Shown here piece by piece: positions 1 to 8,139 of a stretch of DNA of 64,000 nucleotides. The translations under genes and the position numbers were made by a program. A model generated the notes under the pieces. That model did no database searches and was not told where the DNA came from. It was given only the letters and a program-made list of their open reading frames with translations. Source of the stretch: Clostridiales bacterium (GTDB lineage: Bacteria; Bacillota; Clostridia; Oscillospirales; Oscillospiraceae); contig JAAVHX010000034.1 of the NCBI GenBank assembly GCA_014799475.1, forward strand, positions 1 through 64,000, written 5' to 3'. Within the stretch, counting starts at the first letter, position 1. Each line of letters begins with the position of its first letter.

Positions 1-3
1 ATC

Positions 4-36
4 AGGAGCGCCGGGGCCATAGGCCCCGGCGCTCCT
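4..36. terminator. Strong GC-rich hairpin, probable terminator
   Basis: A perfect 15-bp inverted repeat (AGGAGCGCCGGGGCC, loop ATA, then its complement) lies about 20 bases past the stop of the minus-strand ferritin-like gene. Any T-tract on the minus strand would lie beyond the window edge, so the terminator call rests on stem strength and position. Confidence 0.6.
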
Positions 37-56
37 CCCATCCAGACGCCGGCTTT

Positions 57-971
57 TTAAGTAATGCCCTGCTCCAGCAGGCTCCGCAGCTGCTGGCACC
101 GGCGCCGGCAGCCCTCGATGAGCTCCTCGTACAGCGCCAGCAGATCGGGATCGTCCCAGTCGTCGGCGGCCAGGCGGTAGGCGTTCTCCTGCCGCTGTTC
201 CGCCTGGTGGCGGGTGCGCAGCGCCCCCCAGTAGGACGGGATGGCCGGGGCGCCCAGCAGCTCGGAGGGCCAGTACCGCAGCCCGGTGAGCAGGAAATAG
301 GCCGCCGACAGCTTCCGGGCCTCCTTGTGCTGCTCCGCCGCCATGCCGTTCAGCGTCCGCGCGTCCGTCCCCCGGGCCTTCCTGGCCAGGTGGCGGTAGA
401 ACTGCCAGCCCTCCAGCGCGTCCATCACGTGGCGGCGCAGTCGGGCGGTGCGGTCGTCGGCGGGCTGGGGCTCCTCCCACAGCTGGGGCAGGTCGTTTCC
501 ACGGTCGGGGCCGTCCGCCTCGGGCAGGCCCTTTGTTTCGGCGCAGTCCTCGCAGGTCTCCTCCGGGACGGGCTGATCTTGAGTCGGTGGCTCTTGAGTC
601 TGAGACTCTTGAGCTGGGGTCTCCTGGGCGGGGGTCTGCTCCCCCGGCATCTCCTCCACGGGCTGCCAGCAGTTCGGTGTCTGAACAGGCGGTTCCGGCT
701 CCATGGGCATCTCCGGCTCCATGGGCTGGGCCAGCTGCTCTTGAGTCAGTGACTCTTGAGCCGCTGGCTCCTGGCGCTCACACTCCGGGGGGAAGCCGGT
801 TCCCTGCTGCCGGGCCAGGGCCTCCAGGCAGTCGCAGGACAGGTCGCCCTCCATATTGAGGGGGCCGGAGCGGATGGGACTGCTTTCCTGGTCGCGGTCT
901 CCCATCACCCGCTGCCACACCCGCTGGAACACGTCCTGATCCTTCACCGAGCATGGGATCATTTCTTCCAT
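57..971 (-). CDS. Hypothetical protein with C-terminal ferritin-like domain and a P/Q/E-rich linker
   Basis: 304 aa, no recognised name. An N-terminal segment of about 60 residues holds a CDC pair, residues of about 65-145 are a low-complexity linker rich in Pro, Gln and Glu with repeated TQE/QEP units, and the last 130 residues are helical and resemble a ferritin-like or rubrerythrin-like bundle (one helix reads FYRHLARKA, the next has EQHKEAR). No full set of metal ligands was confirmed. The tracked start is a GTG lying inside the Shine-Dalgarno; the ATG 12 bases further in has AAAGGAGGTG at ideal spacing and was chosen. There is no signal peptide. It follows a HAD phosphatase on the same strand and may be cotranscribed. 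Spore-coat-type proteins can look like this, but that is speculation. Confidence 0.6.
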   Translation of the reverse strand: MEEMIPCSVKDQDVFQRVWQRVMGDRDQESSPIRSGPLNMEGDLSCDCLEALARQQGTGFPPECERQEPAAQESLTQEQLAQPMEPEMPMEPEPPVQTPNCWQPVEEMPGEQTPAQETPAQESQTQEPPTQDQPVPEETCEDCAETKGLPEADGPDRGNDLPQLWEEPQPADDRTARLRRHVMDALEGWQFYRHLARKARGTDARTLNGMAAEQHKEARKLSAAYFLLTGLRYWPSELLGAPAIPSYWGALRTRHQAEQRQENAYRLAADDWDDPDLLALYEELIEGCRRRCQQLRSLLEQGIT

Positions 972-1032
972 GTGGTAAAACACCTCCTTTGCCCCACATT
1001 CTATGTGGCGGGGGAGGGGTTTGCCAATGGGC

Positions 1033-1665
1033 CTATGGTTTCACCAGCTCCTCCAGGGAGCGGACATACCGGCGGCACACCGACTTCAGCTCGTCCTGGC
1101 GGGCGGCGTAATAGTCGTCGTACACCCCCACGGCAGTCATGCCCGCTTTCATGGCGGTGGCGCAGTTGTCCGGGCTGTCGTCAAAGAGGGTGCAGTCCTC
1201 GGGCGGCGCGCCCAGCAGTTCGCTGAGCCGGGTAAAGCACCGGGGATCCCGCTTTTCCAGGCCGATCTCCTCGGCGAAGACCACCTGGTCGAACAGCTCC
1301 CGCAGATGGAAGCGCTCCAGTACCGTCTCGCACAGGGCGGGGCGGCAGGCGGTGAACATGGCCATGGGGCGGCCCTCGGCCCTGCACTGGCGGAGAAATT
1401 CCTCCGCCCCCGGCTTTAAGGGGGCCAGCTCCCGGTAATGGCGTTCCGCCAGGCTGTCCCATTCCGCCATGATGCCCTCCGGGGAGTCGGGCAGGTCATA
1501 GTACTCTTTGGTAAATTGGGCCGCGATGGGGTAAATCGAGCGCTCCACCACCCGCTGGTACTCCGGTGTGTGGGTCAGCCCCCGGCGGGTCAGGAATTCC
1601 CGATCCACCTCCAGCCATAGGCCGTTGGTGTCGGTGATGGTGCCGTCCAGGTCGAATATGTACAC
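1033..1665 (-). CDS. HAD-superfamily phosphatase
   Basis: 210 aa soluble haloacid dehalogenase-like hydrolase. Motif I DLDGTIT sits at residues 5-11 with the nucleophile and acid/base aspartates, motif II Thr lies in MFTA, a conserved Lys in the GLEKRDP region fits motif III, and FDDSPDN is motif IV. The helical cap between motifs I and II is that of the beta-phosphoglucomutase/phosphoglycolate-phosphatase subgroup. The substrate cannot be told from sequence. The start is a GTG preceded by GAGGAG. It diverges from comEC and lies upstream of the ferritin-like gene. Confidence 0.8.
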   Translation of the reverse strand: MYIFDLDGTITDTNGLWLEVDREFLTRRGLTHTPEYQRVVERSIYPIAAQFTKEYYDLPDSPEGIMAEWDSLAERHYRELAPLKPGAEEFLRQCRAEGRPMAMFTACRPALCETVLERFHLRELFDQVVFAEEIGLEKRDPRCFTRLSELLGAPPEDCTLFDDSPDNCATAMKAGMTAVGVYDDYYAARQDELKSVCRRYVRSLEELVKP

Positions 1666-1744
1666 AGTATCATCTCCTCGTCCCTGTCAGCATACCAGAC
1701 CCGCCCCGCTCTGGCAAGCCTTTTCGCCATTTTTCTCCCCGGCG

Positions 1745-1773
1745 TTGACTTGTCCCGCCTTTGCGGATAAAAT
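1745..1773 (+). promoter_or_regulatory. Sigma-A promoter of comEC
   Basis: TTGACT, a 17-base spacer, then TAAAAT. The expected transcription start near base 1780 would make the tracked TTG at 1785 almost leaderless, which supports the ATG at 1803 as the comEC start. Confidence 0.65.
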
Positions 1774-1802
1774 AGAGAGGAGTTTTGAAGGGGGGCGGCG
1801 GT

Positions 1803-4169
1803 ATGCGGAAACTGGCTTGGTTTTCGGCTGGCTTCGGAGCCGCCTGCCTTTGGGCGAGCTATGACATGGGGCCTGTGCAGTTGCTGGGGCCGCTGCTCCT
1901 GTCGCTGTGCGTGTGGCTGTCCACCCGCCCCCGGCCTGATGAGCACCCCCTTTTCCTGCGCCGCCCCAGGGACAAGCGCCCGCTGTCCCGGTGGACGCTG
2001 TACCAGTTTTCCCGGCGGGGCTTGGCCCTGTGTCTGGGCGGCGTGCTGGCCTTTGGGTGGGCAAGCGCTTATTTTATGCTGTTCCGCGCCCCGGCGGAAA
2101 ATTGGGTGGGGGATGAAGTTTCCATTTCCGGCGAGGTGTCCTCCTACCCCAGCCCCACCTCCATCGGCGGCTATTCCGTCACCGTCCATTTGGGCGGCGG
2201 CTTCTTTGCCCCGGACGCGCTGGTGTACGGCTCGGCGGACTGGGGCGGGCTGAAGCCAGGGGATCATGTAGACTGTACGGCGCGGGTCAAGCTGTCCACC
2301 CACGCCTACGGCGACGAGACTACCTACTACACCGCCAAGGGCGTGTACCTGCTGGCCTACTGCAATGACGAGCCGGAGATCACCGTGGCGGAGCGCGTCC
2401 CCTTCCGCCACTGGCCCGCCCTGTGCGCCCGCAGGCTCAAAGAGGGCATTTACGCCGCCTTTGACGACCTGGCGGCCCCCATTGCCGCCGCCGTCACCCT
2501 GGGGGACAAGACGGGCTTGGACGATACGCTCTACTCCGCCTTCAACCGGGCGGGGCTGATGCACGCGGCCGTGGTGTCCGGCTTTCACATCTCGTTTTTG
2601 GTGGAAATTGTGCTGGTCCTGTGCGGCAAACACCGACGCGTGGCGCTGGCCATGATCCCGCTGCTGGTGTTCTACGCCCTCATGGCGGGCGGTACGCCAT
2701 CGGCCCTCCGGGCGGTCATCATGCAGTGCGCCCTGCTGTTCGCGCCCGTCGCCCAGAGAGAGGAGGACGGGCCCTCCGCCCTGGGCCTTGCCCTGCTGGT
2801 GCTGCTCATCCAGAACCCGTTTGCCGCCGCCAGCGTGGGCTTGCAGCTGTCTTTCGCCTCGGTGGCGGGTATCCTGCTGATCTCCGAGCCGCTGCGCCAG
2901 TGGCTGTACCGGCCCTTGAAGCCCTTGCGGCCCCCAAAGGAGCAAAAGCTCAAGCTCATGCTGTGGAATGGGGCCCGGACGGTACTTACCGGCGTGTCCA
3001 CCTCGCTGGGGGCCATGCTGTTCACTGTGCCGCTGATCGCGCTGTACTTTGGGCAGATCTTGCTGCTGTCCCCGGTGTCCTCAGTGCTGGCGCTGTGGGC
3101 GCTGAGCCTGTTGATGATGTGCGCCCTGGTGCTGGGGACGCTGGCGGTCTTTTTCCCCGGCCCCGCCGCCTTTTTGGGCATGATTGCCGGACTGCTGGGC
3201 CATTATGCCCGGTGGGTGGTCTTGTGGCTGGGCAGATTCCCCTTTGCCTCCCTGAGTACCGACAGCCGGTACTGCGTCGTCTGGCTGGGGGCGGTGTACC
3301 TGGCGCTGCTGACGGCGTTTGTCAGCCGGGAGAAGCCCCGTCGGCCCCTGCTCTGCGCTTGCGGGCTGATCGTGCTGCTGTGCGCCGCCATCGGGTTTGG
3401 CAGGCTGGAAGTGGAAACCGCCGACCTCACCGTGGCCGCTCTGGACGTGGGCCAGGGCTCGTCCACCGCTTTGCTGTCCGGCGGGCAGGCGGCGCTGGTG
3501 GACTGCGGCGGGGACGGCTCCCGCAGCGCCGGGGACGTTGCCGCCGACTACTTTGCTTCCATGGGCCGCGCCCGGCTGGACTTGCTGGTGCTCACCCATT
3601 TTGACAGCGACCACTTCAACGGAGTGGAGCAGCTGTTTTACCGCATGAGGGTGGACAGGGTGGCCATTCCCGGGAGCGATACGGACCCCGAGGACGCCGC
3701 GAGGGTGATCGAGCTTGCGGAAGCAGAGGGGGCGGAGGTCGTCCTGGTGGACGACACGGTGGAGCTGGCCCTGGGCAAATCGGCCCTCACCCTGTTCCCG
3801 CCCCTGGGCGGGGGTACCTCCAACGAGTCCGGGCTGTTTGCCCTGTGCAGTTGTCATGAGTTTGACACCCTCATCACCGGGGACGCGGACGCCTTTGTGG
3901 AGAAGATGCTGGTGAAGTACTGCCCCATCCCGGACGTCGAGCTGCTGGTGGTGGGCCACCACGGCTCCAAAAACTCCAGCTGTGAGGAATTCCTCCAGGC
4001 CACAACCCCGGAGCTGGCGGTCATCTCCGCCGGGGCCAACAACTCCTATGGACACCCGGCGTCCGAAACGCTGGAGCGTTTGGAGGCGCTGGGCGCGGAG
4101 ATCCGCCGCACCGACGAGGAGGGGACTGTCACCGTGCGGGTTCAAGGGGGCCGGGTGGGGGTATATTAG
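1803..4169 (+). CDS. comEC: ComEC/Rec2-family DNA-uptake channel protein
   Basis: 788 aa polytopic membrane protein, the size of full-length ComEC. Order of parts: two N-terminal membrane segments, a DUF4131-type soluble domain (about 60-190), the Competence transmembrane domain (GLMHAAVVSGFHISFLV is the typical entry motif), then a C-terminal metallo-beta-lactamase-like domain from about 540 with LDVGQGSS, THFDSDHFNG and VVGHHGSKNS. In natural transformation ComEC conducts single-stranded DNA across the membrane and the C-terminal domain is a proposed nuclease. ATG at 1803 was chosen over the tracked TTG because AAGGGGGG precedes it. The comEC-holA order is conserved in Firmicutes. No other competence gene lies in the window, so actual transformability is unknown. 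Confidence 0.93.
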   Translation: MRKLAWFSAGFGAACLWASYDMGPVQLLGPLLLSLCVWLSTRPRPDEHPLFLRRPRDKRPLSRWTLYQFSRRGLALCLGGVLAFGWASAYFMLFRAPAENWVGDEVSISGEVSSYPSPTSIGGYSVTVHLGGGFFAPDALVYGSADWGGLKPGDHVDCTARVKLSTHAYGDETTYYTAKGVYLLAYCNDEPEITVAERVPFRHWPALCARRLKEGIYAAFDDLAAPIAAAVTLGDKTGLDDTLYSAFNRAGLMHAAVVSGFHISFLVEIVLVLCGKHRRVALAMIPLLVFYALMAGGTPSALRAVIMQCALLFAPVAQREEDGPSALGLALLVLLIQNPFAAASVGLQLSFASVAGILLISEPLRQWLYRPLKPLRPPKEQKLKLMLWNGARTVLTGVSTSLGAMLFTVPLIALYFGQILLLSPVSSVLALWALSLLMMCALVLGTLAVFFPGPAAFLGMIAGLLGHYARWVVLWLGRFPFASLSTDSRYCVVWLGAVYLALLTAFVSREKPRRPLLCACGLIVLLCAAIGFGRLEVETADLTVAALDVGQGSSTALLSGGQAALVDCGGDGSRSAGDVAADYFASMGRARLDLLVLTHFDSDHFNGVEQLFYRMRVDRVAIPGSDTDPEDAARVIELAEAEGAEVVLVDDTVELALGKSALTLFPPLGGGTSNESGLFALCSCHEFDTLITGDADAFVEKMLVKYCPIPDVELLVVGHHGSKNSSCEEFLQATTPELAVISAGANNSYGHPASETLERLEALGAEIRRTDEEGTVTVRVQGGRVGVY

Positions 4170-4211
4170 AAAGAACCGGTTCCATACTTGCTGAGAAAGG
4201 GGGCGGCGTCC

Positions 4212-5267
4212 ATGCCGCCAAAACGGGATAAGGTGGACAACACCGCCATGCGGGAGCTGAAGCGGGCCCTGAAGGAGGGCGCGCCCAAAAGCCTGTATGT
4301 TTTTCACGGAGAGGAGGCGTTCCTCCGGGACTATTATCTGGGCCAGCTGAAGCGGGCCATCCTGCCCGACGGGCTGGAGGACTTCAACCTCCACGCCGCC
4401 CGGGGGAAGGACTGCTCGGTGGACTGGATCGAGCAGGCGGTGGACTGCCTGCCCATGATGAGCGGGCGCACCCTGGTGGTGGTCACCGACTTCGACCTGT
4501 TCGCCCAGGGGGACAAGGCAAAGGAACGGCTGCTGGACATCCTCTCCGCCCTGCCGGACTACTGCTGCCTGGTGTTCGTGTACGACCTGCTGCCCTATAA
4601 GGCCCCGGCGAAGGACAAGCTGGCGGCGCTGCTGAAAAAAGAGGGGGCGGCGGTGAACTTCCAGCGCCAGGAGCAGGGGGATCTCACTGACTGGATCTGC
4701 CGCCAGTTCAAAAAGGTGGGCAAGAGCGTGGACACCGAGGACGCCCGGTATCTCATGTTCCTGGTGGGCGACCTGATGCACGATCTGGCCTCCGAGATTG
4801 GCAAGCTGACCGCCTACGCCGCCCACCCCAGGGTCACCCGGGCCGACATGGACGCGGTGGTCATCCCAAAACTGGACGCGGTGGTGTTCCAGATGACGGA
4901 CGCCATGGCCCGCAAGGACTTCGACAAGGCCGCGTCGGTGCTGGCCGACCTGCTCCACAGCCAGCAGGCCCCCATCATGATCCTGGCCGCCATGGGCAAG
5001 TACTTCCGCCAGCTGTACACCGCCCGGCTGTATCTGGACGCGGGGAAGGGCCGGGGGGAGTTCATGGAGCTGTGGGGGATGAAGTCGGCCTATCCGGCGG
5101 ACAAGCTGCTGGATGCCGCCCGGCGGTTCTCCCTGCCCTGGTGCCGGTATGCCGTGCGCCGGTGCGCCGAGACGGACATCACATTGAAATCCTCCTACGG
5201 ACAGGAGAACGAGGTGCTCACCGCCCTGCTGATGGAGCTGGCCTCCGGTCGGCGGGTGGCGGTATGA
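4212..5267 (+). CDS. holA: DNA polymerase III subunit delta (clamp loader)
   Basis: 351 aa, the usual length for HolA/YqeN. Delta opens the beta sliding clamp as part of the clamp-loader complex. The N-terminal segment (SLYVFHGEEAFLRDYYL) is the family signature, followed by the AAA+-like fold without a working Walker A, and a C-terminal collar domain. The ATG at 4212 has AGAAAGGGGG upstream and is preferred over the tracked TTG 24 bases earlier. It lies about 40 bases after comEC and is probably cotranscribed with it, as in Bacillus. Confidence 0.92.
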   Translation: MPPKRDKVDNTAMRELKRALKEGAPKSLYVFHGEEAFLRDYYLGQLKRAILPDGLEDFNLHAARGKDCSVDWIEQAVDCLPMMSGRTLVVVTDFDLFAQGDKAKERLLDILSALPDYCCLVFVYDLLPYKAPAKDKLAALLKKEGAAVNFQRQEQGDLTDWICRQFKKVGKSVDTEDARYLMFLVGDLMHDLASEIGKLTAYAAHPRVTRADMDAVVIPKLDAVVFQMTDAMARKDFDKAASVLADLLHSQQAPIMILAAMGKYFRQLYTARLYLDAGKGRGEFMELWGMKSAYPADKLLDAARRFSLPWCRYAVRRCAETDITLKSSYGQENEVLTALLMELASGRRVAV

Positions 5268-5280
5268 GAGGAGGTAAATT

Positions 5281-5862
5281 TTGAAGAAACATATTATCAT
5301 TGCAGGTGTGCCGAGATCAGGAAAAAGCACCATTTCTCAAATAATATCAAAAAATTTTGGATACCAACACATCAGTATGGACTCGATCATTGCAGGGATC
5401 GAGAAAGTTTTTCCTGAAACAGGCATAAATTCTGATGCAGATACGGATTTACAAGAAAATATCCAATATATCAGTTCTAAGATCGCGTTATTCATACGGG
5501 CGATGATGGATAGCGGTGAGTATAATGAATGTGACTATGGAATGGTAATTGATATATTTCAGTTATTACCAAAACACTATATTCAATATATAGATCCTTC
5601 TCTTTGCGATATTTATTATCTCGGCACATCGGAAGTAACTCCTGAAGAAAGATATGAACTTTTAAAAAAGTACGATACCCCCAAGGACTATACTTATTAT
5701 AAAACGGAAGAAGAAAACAAAGGGGATTGTGCTGACATTGTAACGATAAGCAAACAGCTGAAAGAGCAATGCAGAGTTTATAACCTACCGTACTATGATA
5801 CATCTTACAACAGAGAACAGATATTCAAAGTTATTTTGGATTTTTTAGCAAGCAATATATAG
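5281..5862 (+). CDS. AT-rich P-loop ATPase/kinase-like protein
   Basis: 193 aa with a clear Walker A (GVPRSGKST at residues 9-17) near the N-terminus, then a segment like small-molecule kinases (HISMDSIIAGIE). This suggests a shikimate- or adenylate-kinase-like fold, but no substrate can be assigned. It starts with TTG, with AGGAGG ideally placed just after the holA stop. Codon use is strongly AT-biased compared with holA before and rnmV after, so it looks like a recent single-gene insertion into the operon that kept translational coupling. Confidence 0.75.
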   Translation: MKKHIIIAGVPRSGKSTISQIISKNFGYQHISMDSIIAGIEKVFPETGINSDADTDLQENIQYISSKIALFIRAMMDSGEYNECDYGMVIDIFQLLPKHYIQYIDPSLCDIYYLGTSEVTPEERYELLKKYDTPKDYTYYKTEEENKGDCADIVTISKQLKEQCRVYNLPYYDTSYNREQIFKVILDFLASNI

Positions 5863-5908
5863 CTGCTTGAAACCGGTGACGAAACAGCTTTGTTTATGGA
5901 GGGCTGAT

Positions 5909-6493
5909 ATGAGAATTCAAGAGGCCATTGTAGTGGAGGGCCGATACGACAAGTCCGCCCTGGCCGGGGTGGTGGACACCCTGATCCTGGACACCGCCGG
6001 GTTCGGGGTGTTCAAGGACGGGGAGCGGCTGGCCCTGCTGCGAAAGCTGGCGGCAAAGCGGGGGCTCATCGTCCTCACCGATCCGGACGGGGCGGGGTTC
6101 GTCATCCGCAATTATCTCAAAGGGGCCATCCCAAAGGAACAGCTCAAGCACGCCTATGTGCCCGATGTATACGGTAAGGAGCGCCGCAAGCGCGCCCCCG
6201 GCAAGGAGGGTAAGCTGGGCGTGGAGGGGATGCCGCCCGAGGTGCTGCGAAACGCCATCCTCCGGGCCGGGGCCACGGTGCTGGACGGGGAAGCGCCGTC
6301 CCGCCCCTCGGGGGATCTCACCCCGGCGGACCTGTTTGCCCTGGGGCTGTCCGGCACGCCCGACGCAGCCCAGCGGCGGGCCGCCCTTCTGCGCAGGCTG
6401 GAGCTGCCCGAGCACATGAGCGCCAAGGCGCTACTCTCGGCGCTGAACGCGCTGTATACCCCGGAAGAGCTGGACGAACTGCTGAATGAATGA
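5909..6493 (+). CDS. rnmV: Ribonuclease M5 (5S rRNA maturase)
   Basis: 194 aa Toprim-domain protein. The N-terminus has the Toprim glutamate (IVVEGRYDK) and the DPDGAG motif with the metal-binding aspartates, followed by the family-typical GVEGMPPEVL segment. RNase M5 cuts 5S rRNA precursors in Firmicutes. The tracked start lies 14 codons upstream, but the ATG at 5909 has GGAGGG at 5-base spacing. Usual neighbours such as tatD and ksgA are absent here. A bidirectional terminator follows. Confidence 0.9.
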   Translation: MRIQEAIVVEGRYDKSALAGVVDTLILDTAGFGVFKDGERLALLRKLAAKRGLIVLTDPDGAGFVIRNYLKGAIPKEQLKHAYVPDVYGKERRKRAPGKEGKLGVEGMPPEVLRNAILRAGATVLDGEAPSRPSGDLTPADLFALGLSGTPDAAQRRAALLRRLELPEHMSAKALLSALNALYTPEELDELLNE

Positions 6494-6531
6494 AAACGGA
6501 GTGCCTTCCAACATGGAAGGCACTCCGTTTT
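6494..6531. terminator. Bidirectional terminator between rnmV and rpiB
   Basis: Long perfect stem (AAAACGGAGTGCCTTCCA and its complement around ACA) with A- and T-tracts on both sides, between the convergent genes rnmV and rpiB. Confidence 0.9.
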
Positions 6532-6563
6532 GTTATATTGCTTCGCAATATGACAAAAAGTGT

Positions 6564-7001
6564 TTATTGTTCCGTCTCCATGACCTTGTCCACCCGGCGC
6601 TGGTGGCGGCCGCCCTCGAATTCCGTGGACAGGAACACGTCCAGGATGCGCTCCGCCAGATTGCCCCCGGTGACCCCCGCCCCCATGGCCAGCACGTTGG
6701 CGTCGTTGTGGCGGCGGGTCATCTCGGCGGACAGGGTTTCGTGGCACAGGGCGCACCGCACGCCCTTCACTTTGTTGGCCACCATGGACACGCCGATGCC
6801 GGTGGTACAGAGGACGACGCCCCGCTCACAGGCTCCATCCGCCACCAGTTGGGCGGCGGGACGGGCGAAATCGGGGTAGTCGCAGCTGTCCAGGCTGTTG
6901 GTGCCGCAGTCGGTCACCTGGTGGCCCTGCTGGATTAGGTGGGCTTTCAGCCGCTCCTTCAGCTCGTAAGCGCCGTGGTCGCAGGCAATGGAAATTTTCA
7001 T
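6564..7001 (-). CDS. rpiB: Ribose 5-phosphate isomerase B
   Basis: 145 aa, full length for RpiB, which interconverts ribulose 5-phosphate and ribose 5-phosphate in the pentose phosphate pathway. The family signature is present: N-terminal IACDHGAYELK, the catalytic cysteine within VVLCTTGIG, the NKVKGVRCALC segment and the RRHNDANVLAMG motif. It lies 19 bases downstream of hisJ on the same strand, so the two are probably cotranscribed. Confidence 0.92.
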   Translation of the reverse strand: MKISIACDHGAYELKERLKAHLIQQGHQVTDCGTNSLDSCDYPDFARPAAQLVADGACERGVVLCTTGIGVSMVANKVKGVRCALCHETLSAEMTRRHNDANVLAMGAGVTGGNLAERILDVFLSTEFEGGRHQRRVDKVMETEQ

Positions 7002-7020
7002 ATCCTCAAATCCTCTCTGC

Positions 7021-7836
7021 TCAAAGTTTGTGGAGCACCGGGCGGCGTCCTTCGTAGGTGGTCACGCAGTCAAATCCCGCGGCCTGGATCATCTCCAACG
7101 CCTGGGGGATGCCCTTTGCCACGTCCTCGGCCCGGTGGGCGTCCGCCCCCACGGTGACGAGCCTGCCGCCGCATTCCTTGAACCAGGCCAGCAGGGGGGG
7201 CCAGGAGTCCAGGTCCTCCCCCCGGCACACGTTGACCTCCATGGCGTGGTCGGTTTTTGCCACCTCGGTGAAGATGGCCCGCACCCGCTCCTCGTAATCG
7301 GCGATAGACAGATCTACCCCGTCCCGGTGGATGTACCGCAGGGGATAGACGATGTGGGCCAGACTGTCGTAGCAGTCGGGGCATTGGGTCACCAGCGTCC
7401 AGGTGTGGGCCAGGGTGCTCTCCACCGCGCGGCGGGCCAGCTCCATGTTGTTGTGGAAGTCGGAGAAGTACAGATCCTGGTCCCCCTCCATGCCGATCCA
7501 GTTGTGGAGGGAGCCCAGCACAAAGTCCAGCTCCTCGCCGCCCTGGGCCAGCACGGCCCGTGCCGTGTCCGGGTCATAGGGCGCGGAGCCCAGCTCGATG
7601 CCGAGGCGGAGGATGAGCTTGTCCCCTACCTCCCGCTTCACCGCGCGGTACTGCTCCTTGGCGGCTGGCCAGTCGAAGGAGCCTGCGGCTGACCCGTCGA
7701 AGTTCAAAAGGTCATGGTGGTCGGTAACGCAGAACTCCCGCAGGCCGGCGGCAATGGCGGCCTGGGCGGTGTCGGACAGCACCGCCCGGCTGTCGTGGGA
7801 GATTTTCGTGTGGCTGTGGATGTCGCAGAGATACAT
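7021..7836 (-). CDS. hisJ: Histidinol-phosphatase, PHP family (HisJ/HisK-like)
   Basis: 271 aa PHP-fold metallohydrolase. Metal-binding motifs are visible: DIHSHTKISHDS at the N-terminus, TDHHD near residue 40, GIELG, GSLHN, and GADAHRAEDV near the C-terminus. The family removes phosphate from histidinol phosphate in histidine synthesis. No other his gene is nearby, and PHP phosphatases of this branch can act on other phosphoesters, so the substrate is a family inference. The start ATG follows AGGTGAT. Confidence 0.78.
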   Translation of the reverse strand: MYLCDIHSHTKISHDSRAVLSDTAQAAIAAGLREFCVTDHHDLLNFDGSAAGSFDWPAAKEQYRAVKREVGDKLILRLGIELGSAPYDPDTARAVLAQGGEELDFVLGSLHNWIGMEGDQDLYFSDFHNNMELARRAVESTLAHTWTLVTQCPDCYDSLAHIVYPLRYIHRDGVDLSIADYEERVRAIFTEVAKTDHAMEVNVCRGEDLDSWPPLLAWFKECGGRLVTVGADAHRAEDVAKGIPQALEMIQAAGFDCVTTYEGRRPVLHKL

Positions 7837-7856
7837 TTTAAATCACCTGAATCAAA

Positions 7857-8139
7857 TATAATTGAGACGCGCTTCCCCTCGCGGGGGACGGCCTCCGGCG
7901 GGTTACTTTCTCTCACGCGAGAGAAAGTAACCAAAGAGCGCGCCCAAGGGGCTTTGCCCCTTGGGTATCCCCGTGCCGCGCCTGGGCCAAGAGCATTGAT
8001 ACGGCTATTGCGTCTGACGCATGGAACTCACTTCGTTTTCCGGCCCTCACAGGGCCTGATCTGGCGGTGAATCAAACGTGAGCGCGCTCCTATCAACGCC
8101 TTCCTGTATCCACGCATACGATTTGCGGTGGGTTAGCGC
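7857..8139. repeat. Gene-free intergenic region with strong palindromes (probable dispersed repeat)
   Basis: About 300 bases without a plausible gene between hisJ and the mannosyltransferase. Two strong inverted repeats lie close together. At 7901-7932, GGTTACTTTCTCTC pairs perfectly over an ACGC loop. At 7943-7965, CCCAAGGGGC pairs perfectly over TTT. Neither is followed by a clear T-tract. The paired palindromes resemble a mobile intergenic repeat rather than a terminator; from memory such sequences recur in Oscillospiraceae, which was not checked. Confidence 0.6.

Noticed and set aside
1785-1802. Tracked TTG start of comEC
   Set aside because: It would lie about five bases from the predicted transcript start, while the ATG at 1803 has a better Shine-Dalgarno.
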